6,132 nt of DNA, taken from assembly GCA_030610725.1 (NCBI GenBank), contig JAUWRE010000072.1:1-6132 (forward strand). The letters run 5' to 3'. Positions 1-5,958 of this stretch are shown here, one piece after another. This DNA comes from Candidatus Aerophobota bacterium (lineage in GTDB: Bacteria > Aerophobota > Aerophobia > Aerophobales > AE-B3A). The notes under the pieces are model-generated. The model was given only the letters and a program-made list of their open reading frames with translations. It did not search any database and was not told where the DNA came from. Each line of letters starts with the position of its first letter. Position 1 is the first letter of the stretch. The translations under genes were made by a program, and so were the position numbers.

Positions 1-22
1 TTAGAGAGTAAGGAAAGAAAAT

Positions 23-2035
23 ATGAGCAGAACAAGGACTATTTTTTATTGCATTTTGGTTACTCTTTTTACCACAGCAGGAGTTTTAGGAGGCTTCCTT
101 ATTTCTGACCTATACGATATTCCCCATATTGACCTGCTGGAGGACTATCAGCCTAGTGGAATTACCAGAATGTATTCCAAGGAAGGTGAGGTTCTGGCAG
201 AGTTCTTCTTAGAAAGGCGGGAAGTCGTTTCTCTTTCTAGAATTCCTCTTCAGATGCAAAGAGCATTTATTGCTATGGAGGACCACAGATTCTACCGACA
301 CCGAGGACTGGATTTTAAACGTATATTCAAGGCTATCTGGATTGACATAATTGAGTGGAGAAGCTGGGATAGAGCCCAGGGGGCAAGCACTATTACTCAA
401 CAACTGGCCAGAAATCTCTTTCTGACTCACGAGAATACTCTTACTCGGAAAATAAAGGAGATGATTCTGGCCATTCAAATAGAAAGAGTATATAGCAAAG
501 AAGAAATCTTGAAAATGCATCTTAATCAAATATTTTTTGGAGAAGGAGTATATGGGGTGGCTGAGGCAGCCTCTTTTTACCTGGGGAAAAAAGTAGAGGA
601 GCTTAATCTAGCCGAGAGCGCATTCTTAGCTACTATCCCCAGAAGTCCTGTTTATTATTCTCCTGTTAAATATCCTGAGCATACCGAGAGCGGCAAAAAG
701 ATTATTCTGAAAAGGATGTATGACTTAGAATTTATCACTAAGGAGGAGTGGGAAGAGGCGGAAAAAGAGCCCGTTAAAATAATAGCCAACCGAGAAAAAA
801 GGAGTGCCGCCAATATCCATTGGGCGCCCTATTTTGTAGAATGGATTCGTCAAAAAGTAGAGAAGGAGTATGGCTATGATAGATTTTGGCGAGGAGGATT
901 AAGGGTCTATACTACTTTAGATTTGAACTTGCAAAAGGCAGCCGAGGATAGCTTAGTAGACTATCTAAAAGAAAACGACCACCAAGGAGCTTTAGTAGCT
1001 ATGGATCCTCATACTGGTTTCATAGAAGCTCTGGTAGGAGGAAGGGATTTCTGGGAAAATCAATATAATAGAGCTACTCAGGCTCGTCGTCAAACTGGCT
1101 CTGCTTTTAAGCTTTTCACTTATACAGCGGCCATAGATACAGGGAAATTTAATTCTGTCAGCCCTTTCTTCGATGCCCCTATTACTTTTAAAACAAGCAC
1201 AAAAGTGGGAAAGAGCGCAGAAATTAAGGAGGAGGGAGAGTTTTGGTCTCCACAGAATTACGAGAAGTATTTCTGGGGCGAAGTCTATCTCTGGCAGATG
1301 TTTGCTCATTCTATAAATGTTTCCTCAGTTAGACTTCTACAAGAGGTGGGAGTAGGAAAGGTAATTGATTATGCTCGCAAATTAGGCATTGATAGCCCCT
1401 TGAATCACGACCTTACTCTTACTTTAGGTACCTCAGGGATGACTCTCTTGGAGATAGTCAGGGGTTATGCTACCATAGCCAATTATGGAATAAAAGTAAG
1501 GCCTATGTTTATACAAAAAATAGAGGATCGAGAAGGAAGAATTTTAAAGGAAAACTTCCCGCAAGGAGAAACAGTTCTTTCTCCTCAGACTTCTTTCGTA
1601 ATGATTGACTTATTGAAGAAGGCTATTGATTACGGGACAGGACGAAGAGTAAGATTGTTGGGTTTTGATAGACCTTGTGGAGGGAAGACGGGAACAGTAG
1701 GATGGCCCAGAGAAAAAGATACGGATAAGACAATTGACGCCTGGTTTATAGGCTTCACCCCTGACCTGGTAGCAGGGGTATGGGTAGGCAATGATGATGC
1801 CAGTCCCCTGGGAGAGAAAAAAACGGGAAGTGCAGTAGCCATACCTATCTGGACAGAATTTATGAAAAGGGCTTTAGATAATCAGCCGGTAAAAGATTTT
1901 TCCTCCCCTCCCGGAATAGTTTTTAAGAAAATAAACATTGAAACAGGACTTTTAGCTACTCCCAAATGTGAAAATGCCCTGTGGTTTGCCTTCCTGGAAG
2001 GAACAGCTCCAAAACAATACTCTTCTTTGCGGTAA
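23..2035 (+). CDS. Class A (bifunctional) penicillin-binding protein, PBP1A family
   Basis: This 670-residue protein is a peptidoglycan glycosyltransferase and DD-transpeptidase that polymerises lipid II and cross-links the stem peptides on the outer face of the inner membrane. A short basic N-terminus leads into one membrane anchor at about residues 7-28. The GT51 glycosyltransferase domain covers about 50-225: EDHRFYRHRG at 86-95 carries the catalytic Glu86, GASTITQQLARN spans 120-131, and RKIKE spans 142-146. The transpeptidase domain covers about 320-615, with the SxxK nucleophile in GSAFK (Ser360, Lys363), SIN at 430-432 and KTGT at 555-558. All catalytic boxes are intact. At 670 residues it is shorter than proteobacterial PBP1a, and only a short linker separates the two domains, so the OB-like insert is probably absent. 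The usual RQPGSxFKP context reads RQTGSAFKLF, so both prolines are replaced. The ATG is preceded by AAGGA at 8-nt spacing. It is convergent with metK. The family is certain; the choice between mrcA/ponA and pbpC-type names is not. Confidence 0.96.
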   Translation: MSRTRTIFYCILVTLFTTAGVLGGFLISDLYDIPHIDLLEDYQPSGITRMYSKEGEVLAEFFLERREVVSLSRIPLQMQRAFIAMEDHRFYRHRGLDFKRIFKAIWIDIIEWRSWDRAQGASTITQQLARNLFLTHENTLTRKIKEMILAIQIERVYSKEEILKMHLNQIFFGEGVYGVAEAASFYLGKKVEELNLAESAFLATIPRSPVYYSPVKYPEHTESGKKIILKRMYDLEFITKEEWEEAEKEPVKIIANREKRSAANIHWAPYFVEWIRQKVEKEYGYDRFWRGGLRVYTTLDLNLQKAAEDSLVDYLKENDHQGALVAMDPHTGFIEALVGGRDFWENQYNRATQARRQTGSAFKLFTYTAAIDTGKFNSVSPFFDAPITFKTSTKVGKSAEIKEEGEFWSPQNYEKYFWGEVYLWQMFAHSINVSSVRLLQEVGVGKVIDYARKLGIDSPLNHDLTLTLGTSGMTLLEIVRGYATIANYGIKVRPMFIQKIEDREGRILKENFPQGETVLSPQTSFVMIDLLKKAIDYGTGRRVRLLGFDRPCGGKTGTVGWPREKDTDKTIDAWFIGFTPDLVAGVWVGNDDASPLGEKKTGSAVAIPIWTEFMKRALDNQPVKDFSSPPGIVFKKINIETGLLATPKCENALWFAFLEGTAPKQYSSLR

Positions 2036-2073
2036 GTACTCAGTGAACCACGTCATGGCGAGCAAGGTCCCTC

Positions 2074-2105
2074 GCCTGTCTGCGTGCGGATACGCATAGG
2101 CAGGC
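2074..2105. repeat. Imperfect GC-rich inverted repeat, part of an intergenic repeat cluster
   Basis: The segment can fold as a hairpin. GCCTGTCT at 2074-2081 pairs with AGGCAGGC at 2098-2105 (one G-T wobble), and GCGT at 2082-2085 pairs with ACGC at 2092-2095 after a 2-nt bulge. It touches the larger nested inverted repeat that follows and has a higher GC content than the flanking genes. The two together probably form one dispersed element. There is no T-tract after it, so it is a poor intrinsic terminator, although it may mark the 3' end of the penicillin-binding protein transcript. Confidence 0.6.
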
Positions 2106-2229
2106 TTGTCATTGCGAACGGAGTGAAGCAATCTCGATTGGATCGCTCGGGATAAACTCCGCAATCTCAATCTCCATCAGAGATTGCCACGTCGTCCTGA
2201 AGGCCTTCAGAATTCCTCGCAATGACAAG
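2105..2229. repeat. Nested inverted-repeat element (REP/MITE-like) between convergent genes
   Basis: The outer arms CTTGTCATTGCGA (2105-2117) and TCGCAATGACAAG (2217-2229) are a perfect 13-bp inverted repeat about 100 bp apart. Inside them GCAATCTC (2128-2135, repeated at 2161-2168) pairs with GAGATTGC (2180-2187), and CTGAAGGCCTTCAG (2197-2210) is a 14-bp perfect palindrome. The whole can form a branched, cruciform-like fold. Sequences of the type GTCATTGCGA...GCAATCTC...GATTGCCACGTC are, from general knowledge, multi-copy intergenic repeats in several bacterial candidate phyla. No second copy lies in this window, so dispersal is inferred. A spurious minus-strand reading frame crosses this region and should not be called a gene. 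Confidence 0.75.
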
Positions 2230-2264
2230 AAGGAACTTACTTCACTGGTATATTTACTCTTTGC

Positions 2265-2299
2265 GAAATACTAAATACGAGATACGAAATACGATTATA
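2265..2299. repeat. Short 7-bp tandem repeat (GAAATAC-type) at the 3' end of metK
   Basis: Four consecutive heptamers can be read: GAAATAC (2265-2271), TAAATAC (2272-2278), GAGATAC (2279-2285) and GAAATAC (2286-2292). A decayed fifth unit, GATTATA, reaches into the metK stop codon (2295-2297). On the minus strand the array therefore begins two bases after the stop. It is AT-rich with no dyad symmetry, so it is not a hairpin terminator. Its function is unknown. Confidence 0.7.
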
Positions 2300-3443
2300 G
2301 TCCGGCCTGTTTTCTTAGGGCAGGAGCAGAATCAATTTTCTCCCAGGTAAACTCTTTTTCACTTCGGCCAAAATGACCGTAGCAGGCAGTTTTTTTATAA
2401 ATAGGACGTAAAAGGTCCAGTTTTTTGATTATACCACGAGGAGAAAGATCAAAGTTATCCCTGATTACCTTTTTTATTTTAGAGTCAGGGATCTTAGCTG
2501 TACCGAAACCATTTATCATAAGAGAGATAGGTTCACTTCTTCCGATAACATAGGCAAGTTGGATTTCGCACTTTTCTAGAATTCCTGCTGCCACTAGATT
2601 CTTGGCGATATAACGAGCCATATATGAGCCTGACCGATCAACCTTAGTAGGGTCTTTGCCGGAGAAACATCCCCCCCCATGAGAACCTACACCTCCGTAA
2701 GTATCGGCAATTATCTTTCTTCCTGTCAGACCTGTATCTGCTTGAGGTCCACCTATTTTAAAAGATCCGGTGGGATTAATATAACATGCCATTTCTTCAT
2801 TTACATATTGGGCAGGGATGCAGTGCTTTATTACTTTTTCTATTATTTCATCTTCGATGTCTTCTACTTCTACCTCAGGGCTATGTTGAGTGGAGATTAC
2901 CACTGCTTTTACCTTTTTGGGAGTACCATCTTCATATTCTATTGTGACCTGTGATTTTCCATCAGGACGAAGATAGGGCAAGATTTTCTTTTTTCTCAGC
3001 TCAGCCAATTGCCGGGTTAGTTTATGAGCTAAAACTATAGGTAGAGGCATAAACTCGGGGGTTTCCGTAGTAGCGTAGCCAAACATCATTCCTTGATCTC
3101 CTGCTCCGTCCCTATCTACACCAAGGGCAATATCAGGTGATTGCTCGTGAATAGAGGTAATCACTGAACAGTTTTTATAGTCCAGCCCAAAAGCTGCCTG
3201 GGTGTATCCTATTTCTTTTATGGTTTGGCGAACTATACGTGGTATGTCTATATAGCAACTGGTAGTAATTTCTCCTGCTACAAAGACCAATCCCGTAGTA
3301 GTCAAGGTTTCACAAGCTACCCTTCCCTGGGAGTCTTTTTCTAAAATAGCGTCCAGAATAGCATCTGAAACCTGGTCGGCAATTTTATCTGGATGTCCTT
3401 CTGTTACTGATTCGGAAGTAAATAAATACTTTTCTTTTGCCAT
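2295..3443 (-). CDS. metK: S-adenosylmethionine synthetase (methionine adenosyltransferase)
   Basis: This 382-residue cytosolic enzyme makes S-adenosylmethionine from methionine and ATP, releasing phosphate and pyrophosphate, and supplies the cell's methyl donor. The length is normal for bacterial MetK. The N-terminus has the ATP-site segment [15 protein letters not shown] (10-24, with His17 and Lys20). [12 protein letters not shown] at 113-124 is signature 1. [16 protein letters not shown] at 256-271 is signature 2 and contains the loop lysines. The C-terminal YGHFGR...FTWEK spans 355-369. Cys259 stands where Ala is commonest, a tolerated substitution. The codons for the triple glycine create a run of eight G residues on the coding strand (2671-2678). 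AGGA lies 8 nt upstream of the ATG. It is the last gene of the hpf-ptsN-nucleotidyltransferase series, 24 nt behind its neighbour. No SAM riboswitch is visible, and there is little room for one in that gap. Confidence 0.98.
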   Translation of the reverse strand: MAKEKYLFTSESVTEGHPDKIADQVSDAILDAILEKDSQGRVACETLTTTGLVFVAGEITTSCYIDIPRIVRQTIKEIGYTQAAFGLDYKNCSVITSIHEQSPDIALGVDRDGAGDQGMMFGYATTETPEFMPLPIVLAHKLTRQLAELRKKKILPYLRPDGKSQVTIEYEDGTPKKVKAVVISTQHSPEVEVEDIEDEIIEKVIKHCIPAQYVNEEMACYINPTGSFKIGGPQADTGLTGRKIIADTYGGVGSHGGGCFSGKDPTKVDRSGSYMARYIAKNLVAAGILEKCEIQLAYVIGRSEPISLMINGFGTAKIPDSKIKKVIRDNFDLSPRGIIKKLDLLRPIYKKTACYGHFGRSEKEFTWEKIDSAPALRKQAGL

Positions 3444-3467
3444 TGATAAAATCCTTTCTTCTACATA

Positions 3468-4502
3468 CTAATTTGGAATTCTGTGCGTTACGACTCCTCC
3501 TGTTATAGACAATTTTGGCGGGATACGAGCAAAGTGAGTAAGGATGCAGTTCTCCAAATAGGCCCTCTCTTCTATCAAAACATCATCCCAGAGGATACAT
3601 TTCTCCAGTCGGGCTTCTCTCTTGATAGTTACTCTATCGCCAAGAGTCGTATATTTTCCTATTTTAACCTTTTCCTTTATACAGCAGTTATTTCCTATCA
3701 CTACCGGGGGGTTTAGGCTGGCTGATTTTGAAATCTGGGCATTTTCCCCTATCCAGATCCCCTTTTTTATTTCTCTTCCTGAGATTTTAATTCCTGTTTT
3801 TCCTTTGAGGATATCTCTCTGTGCCTTCATATAGTCAGCCAAATTTCCCATGTCTATCCAATAATCATCCATTAAGTATCCATACACTGCTTCTCCTCTT
3901 TTGACCAGAGAAGGTAGAACCTGATGTCCCAAATCATATGGCTCACCAGCCGGGATATAAGAGAAAATATCTGGCTCAAAAATATATATACCAGCATTTA
4001 TCTCATCAGAAAACGCATCTCCCCAACTTGGTTTCTCTACAAATTGAGTAATTTTTTCTTCCTTATTCCGCAATGCAACTCCGTATCTAAACTTTTCTTT
4101 TGTCTTTTTCAATACAACCGTAGCTAGAGCTACTTTTTGTTTATGGAATTGTACAGCTTGATGGATATTAAAATCAGTAATTCCATCAGCGCTCAATACC
4201 AGGAAAGTATCCTTGAAGTAAGATTCCATTTTTTTTAATCCACCAGCAGTACCCATGAGACTATCTTCTTCCGAATACAACACCTGCATATTAAATTTTT
4301 CTCCACCTTTTACATAATCCTTTATCTGGCTTCCCTGATGATAAAGATTGATTACTGCCTCATTTATCTTAGATTTTCTCAGTAAATTTAAAGAATAGAA
4401 CAAGGAAGGCTTGTTAATAACAGGAATCATAGATTTAGAGACTCTATCGGTAAGTGGTCTCAGGCGTGTCCCAAGTCCTGCTGCCAGAAGCATTGCCCGC
4501 AA
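3468..4502 (-). CDS. Sugar-nucleotide pyrophosphorylase with left-handed beta-helix domain (mannose-1-phosphate guanylyltransferase-like)
   Basis: This 344-residue protein is predicted to join a sugar 1-phosphate to a nucleoside triphosphate, giving an NDP-sugar for cell-envelope or exopolysaccharide synthesis. The N-terminal Rossmann-like nucleotidyltransferase domain (about 1-230) has the nucleotide loop LAAGLGTRLRPLT (6-18), SKSMIPVINKP (22-32), a metal-binding Asp106 in LSADGITDF, VEKP at 155-158, NAG at 169-171, and WIDMGNLADYMKA (215-227), whose Asp217 is the likely second metal ligand. From about 249 to 321 hexapeptide-like repeats (for example VVIGNN, VKIGKY) form a left-handed beta-helix. 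It starts with TTG: AGGAGG is 5 nt upstream, and MRAMLLAAG matches the family's usual MKAMILAAG beginning, whereas the first in-frame ATG (4493) would be 14 nt away. The domain order resembles GDP-mannose pyrophosphorylase, but glucose-1-phosphate or other sugars cannot be excluded. There is no phosphomutase domain fused at the C-terminus. Confidence 0.9.
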   Translation of the reverse strand: MRAMLLAAGLGTRLRPLTDRVSKSMIPVINKPSLFYSLNLLRKSKINEAVINLYHQGSQIKDYVKGGEKFNMQVLYSEEDSLMGTAGGLKKMESYFKDTFLVLSADGITDFNIHQAVQFHKQKVALATVVLKKTKEKFRYGVALRNKEEKITQFVEKPSWGDAFSDEINAGIYIFEPDIFSYIPAGEPYDLGHQVLPSLVKRGEAVYGYLMDDYWIDMGNLADYMKAQRDILKGKTGIKISGREIKKGIWIGENAQISKSASLNPPVVIGNNCCIKEKVKIGKYTTLGDRVTIKREARLEKCILWDDVLIEERAYLENCILTHFARIPPKLSITGGVVTHRIPN

Positions 4503-4507
4503 GGCAT

Positions 4508-4513
4508 CCTCCT
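4508..4513 (-). promoter_or_regulatory. Shine-Dalgarno site deciding a TTG start
   Basis: AGGAGG on the minus strand lies 5 nt before the TTG at 4502 and 14 nt before the first in-frame ATG at 4493. An ATG immediately after the site is out of frame. Spacing and the conserved family N-terminus both favour TTG. Confidence 0.75.
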
Positions 4514-4522
4514 AGAATTTCC

Positions 4523-4978
4523 TTAAATTGCCTCTTTTTGGACAATTTCTAGAATATTCTCCAGCGTTTCTGCCTCCAATAAAGACTGATGGTATTTTCT
4601 ATGTCTTAGGAAACGAGAAACCGTAGCCAGAGCTTTTAGATAGTTCCCGGCTGCATCCTTAGGTGCGCCCAATATAAAAAAAAGATGAACCGGTTCTTTA
4701 TCTAAGGCCTCAAAGTCAATACCTTTTTTGGAAATGCCAATTGCCCCTACTAGAGATTTGATTCCTGAGGAACGAGCATGGGGAATAGCTACATTGTAGC
4801 CGATTCCCGTACTTCCTAGTTCTTCCCTCTCTTTAATGACTTTAAGGAATTCTTTTTTATCTCTGAGTTTGCCTGTTTTTTCTAACAAACTGGTCAATTC
4901 TTCTAATACTTCTTCCTTTGTTCGAGCTTTCAGTTTTGGCTCAATAGCCTTTTTACTTAAGAAATCCTTTATGTACAT
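4523..4978 (-). CDS. ptsN: PTS EIIA domain protein, PtsN (EIIA-Ntr)/fructose type
   Basis: This 151-residue single-domain protein belongs to the PTS_EIIA type-2 family, whose members take a phosphoryl group from HPr or NPr on a histidine. Stand-alone PtsN-like members are mostly regulators (nitrogen, potassium, stress) rather than transporters. The phosphorylated histidine is in GIGYNVAIPHAR (His67 with this start), followed by the conserved segments VHLFFILGAP and an EIIA-typical C-terminal helix. No EIIB or EIIC gene lies nearby, which supports a regulatory role. The start is placed at the ATG whose AGGAGG site is 8 nt upstream. A second ATG two codons earlier (4984) is only 2 nt from the same site and is unlikely. 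It sits between hpf (35 nt upstream) and the nucleotidyltransferase (20 nt downstream). Adjacency to hpf is also found in the proteobacterial rpoN cluster. The exact regulatory target cannot be told from sequence. Confidence 0.88.
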   Translation of the reverse strand: MYIKDFLSKKAIEPKLKARTKEEVLEELTSLLEKTGKLRDKKEFLKVIKEREELGSTGIGYNVAIPHARSSGIKSLVGAIGISKKGIDFEALDKEPVHLFFILGAPKDAAGNYLKALATVSRFLRHRKYHQSLLEAETLENILEIVQKEAI

Positions 4979-4986
4979 AAGCATCT

Positions 4987-4992
4987 CCTCCT
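4987..4992 (-). promoter_or_regulatory. Shine-Dalgarno site deciding the ptsN start
   Basis: AGGAGG on the minus strand is 8 nt before the ATG at 4978 and only 2 nt before the in-frame ATG at 4984. It therefore supports a start two codons inside the longest reading frame. Confidence 0.75.
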
Positions 4993-5013
4993 ATGAAACA
5001 AGAATGTGTTATT

Positions 5014-5547
5014 TTAAACCTGCGGTTCGATTACAACGAAAGCACCATTTTCTTTTTTATAAGCCACGTTAATCTGATTAGTATTGCTATTCAAGAAAAT
5101 GAAAAATCGGCTTCCCTCCATTTCTAGTTGCATCACTGCTTCATCCGCTGTCATTGGTTTAGCAATTTCCTTGCTGGTGTAAATCGTTTTATGCTCGGCA
5201 CCGGAAGAAGCTGGAGAGGATGGAGATGAAGCTCTTTTCCCTGCTAAGGTGTCTCGAGATCTATGAGATTTAATTTTTTCTTTGTGTTTTTTTGCCTGCC
5301 TATTTACCTTATGTATACCCGCTTCTATGGAGTTATATAGATCAGAGTCTATTCCATTCCCGTGAACGGTAACTCCATCTGCTATAACGCTTATCTCAGT
5401 GAGATAAGCGTCTTTTTCTGCTCTAATTGTTACCCGAATAGAGAGAATTCGACGGAAATATTTGTTTAGGCTACTGAGCTTCTTCTTAATATATGCATCA
5501 ATTTGCTCAGTAATACAAATACGGCTCCCACTTATATCGATTTGCAT
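5014..5547 (-). CDS. hpf: Ribosome hibernation-promoting factor, long form (HPF/RaiA family)
   Basis: This 177-residue protein should bind the 30S decoding channel when growth slows and pair ribosomes into inactive 100S dimers. Residues 1-97 form the S30AE domain, with alternating strands and helices and the basic helix-end IHKVNRQAKKHKEKIKSH. A Ser/Ala-rich low-complexity linker covers about 100-120. The C-terminal dimerisation domain, about 127-177, includes KPMTADEAVMQLEMEGSRFFIF and closes with INVAYKKENGAFVVIEP, typical of long HPF. The presence of both domains implies 70S dimerisation without a separate RMF. The Shine-Dalgarno site is weak (GGTGA, 4 nt from the ATG), unlike its neighbours. 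It is the first gene of a likely hpf-ptsN-nucleotidyltransferase-metK operon and follows the csp terminator. A perfect hairpin lies inside the coding region at residues 46-54. Confidence 0.95.
   Translation of the reverse strand: MQIDISGSRICITEQIDAYIKKKLSSLNKYFRRILSIRVTIRAEKDAYLTEISVIADGVTVHGNGIDSDLYNSIEAGIHKVNRQAKKHKEKIKSHRSRDTLAGKRASSPSSPASSGAEHKTIYTSKEIAKPMTADEAVMQLEMEGSRFFIFLNSNTNQINVAYKKENGAFVVIEPQV
5387..5417. repeat. Perfect 12-bp inverted repeat inside hpf, with T-tract on the + strand
   Basis: ACGCTTATCTCA (5387-5398) and TGAGATAAGCGT (5400-5411) are perfect complements around a single base. Read on the + strand the stem is followed by CTTTTT (5412-5417), the shape of an intrinsic terminator for transcription antisense to hpf. 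On the hpf mRNA it would be a strong hairpin without a U-tract, within codons 46-54. It may be functional or a chance outcome of codon choice. Confidence 0.5.
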
Positions 5548-5561
5548 TTCTTCACCACAGG

Positions 5562-5615
5562 CTAATCGCTAAAAAACCCGGCTGAATAAGCATAAATAAA
5601 AGCCTTTTCTTTCAT
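5562..5615 (-). other. Possible 17-codon leader ORF upstream of hpf
   Basis: An ATG inside the terminator loop opens a frame encoding MKEKAFIYAYSAGFFSD and ends at TAG 14 nt before the hpf ATG. The frame runs through the 3' arm of the terminator stem and its U-tract. A purine-rich stretch (GAGAAGAG) abuts the ATG but is too close to be a good ribosome-binding site. There is no run of regulatory codons. It may be chance. Confidence 0.2.
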
Positions 5616-5649
5616 CTCTTCTCAAATTTGTTATCTTTATTCAGCCGGG
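5571..5649 (-). terminator. Intrinsic terminator after the cold-shock gene, unusually long loop
   Basis: On the minus strand CCCGGCTGAATAA (5649-5637) is exactly complementary to TTATTCAGCCGGG (5589-5577), giving a 13-bp stem with a GC-rich base, followed directly by six T residues (5576-5571). It lies 28 nt after the csp stop codon and so should end the csp transcript before hpf. The loop is 47 nt, much longer than usual for such terminators. Confidence 0.75.
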
Positions 5650-5676
5650 CAAAGTTCAGGAACTACGCTTCCCAAT

Positions 5677-5880
5677 CTATGCTTTAACTACATTAACCGC
5701 CTGCAAACCGCGGTCCGTTTTTTCTACATCAAAAGAAACTTTCTCTCCCTGTTCCAAGCTCTTAAATCCCTCCATGCTGACGTTGGAAAAATGAACAAAA
5801 ACATCCTCGCCATTTTCTCGTTCAATAAACCCAAAACCTTTACGGTCATCAAACCATTTGACCGTTCCTTCTTCTGACAT
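5677..5880 (-). CDS. csp: Cold-shock-domain protein (CspA family)
   Basis: This 67-residue single-domain protein is a small beta-barrel (OB fold) that binds single-stranded RNA and DNA and melts RNA secondary structure in the cytoplasm. It is not necessarily cold-inducible. The nucleic-acid-binding motifs are complete: Trp9 in [10 protein letters not shown]1 KGFGFI at 14-19 and RNP2 VFVHF at 27-31, followed by [16 protein letters not shown] and the ending [10 protein letters not shown]. The length is typical of the family. AAGGAGG is 8 nt before the ATG. The 5' leader is only about 40 nt, so the long structured leader of E. coli cspA mRNA is absent. The gene has its own consensus promoter and its own terminator and is probably a strongly transcribed single-gene unit. 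Confidence 0.97.
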   Translation of the reverse strand: MSEEGTVKWFDDRKGFGFIERENGEDVFVHFSNVSMEGFKSLEQGEKVSFDVEKTDRGLQAVNVVKA

Positions 5881-5906
5881 ACTCTTTGCCTCCTTATCCT
5901 AACATT

Positions 5907-5921
5907 TGAGCTAAAAGCTCA
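5907..5921 (-). other. Small hairpin at the 5' end of the csp transcript
   Basis: TGAGCT (5921-5916) and AGCTCA (5912-5907) form a 6-bp stem with a 3-nt loop. It lies just downstream of the -10 box, at or near the expected transcription start, and upstream of the Shine-Dalgarno site. A 5'-terminal hairpin could stabilise the mRNA; no regulator can be named. Confidence 0.4.
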
Positions 5922-5925
5922 GAAA

Positions 5926-5954
5926 ATTATAACATACGCAAATAAATTTGTCAA
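5926..5954 (-). promoter_or_regulatory. Consensus sigma-70-type promoter for csp
   Basis: On the minus strand the -35 box TTGACA (5954-5949) and the -10 box TATAAT (5931-5926) are both perfect consensus, separated by 17 bp. The start point is expected near 5919, about 39 nt before the csp ATG. The -35 box begins 4 nt after the stop codon of the upstream comF-like gene. A full-consensus promoter predicts strong housekeeping expression. Confidence 0.9.
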
Positions 5955-5958
5955 TCAA

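Noticed and set aside
209..529. Minus-strand frame opposite the glycosyltransferase domain
   Set aside because: It is antisense to well-conserved motifs and has no recognisable protein features. The minus-strand frames at 992-1309 and 1630-1842 are rejected on the same grounds.
1952..2170. Minus-strand 72-codon reading frame
   Set aside because: It overlaps the 3' end of the penicillin-binding protein gene and the intergenic repeat, and its translation (Arg/Ser-rich, low complexity) looks like a repeat read through by chance.
2654..2687. Cys259 in the MetK glycine-rich signature as a possible active-site change
   Set aside because: Small residues including Cys are accepted at this position in the family signature, and the surrounding loop is intact.
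2679..2954. Plus-strand 91-codon frame opposite metK
   Set aside because: It lies wholly antisense to a highly conserved gene, has a Tyr/Phe-rich composition and shows no ribosome-binding site; it is a shadow frame.
3444..3467. SAM riboswitch upstream of metK
   Set aside because: The gap to the upstream gene is only 24 nt and contains just a Shine-Dalgarno site, so there is no room for an aptamer.
4548..4559. Short AT-rich palindrome AGAATATTCT
   Set aside because: At ten bases within the AT-rich ptsN coding region, it is expected by chance and has no associated T-tract or regulatory context.
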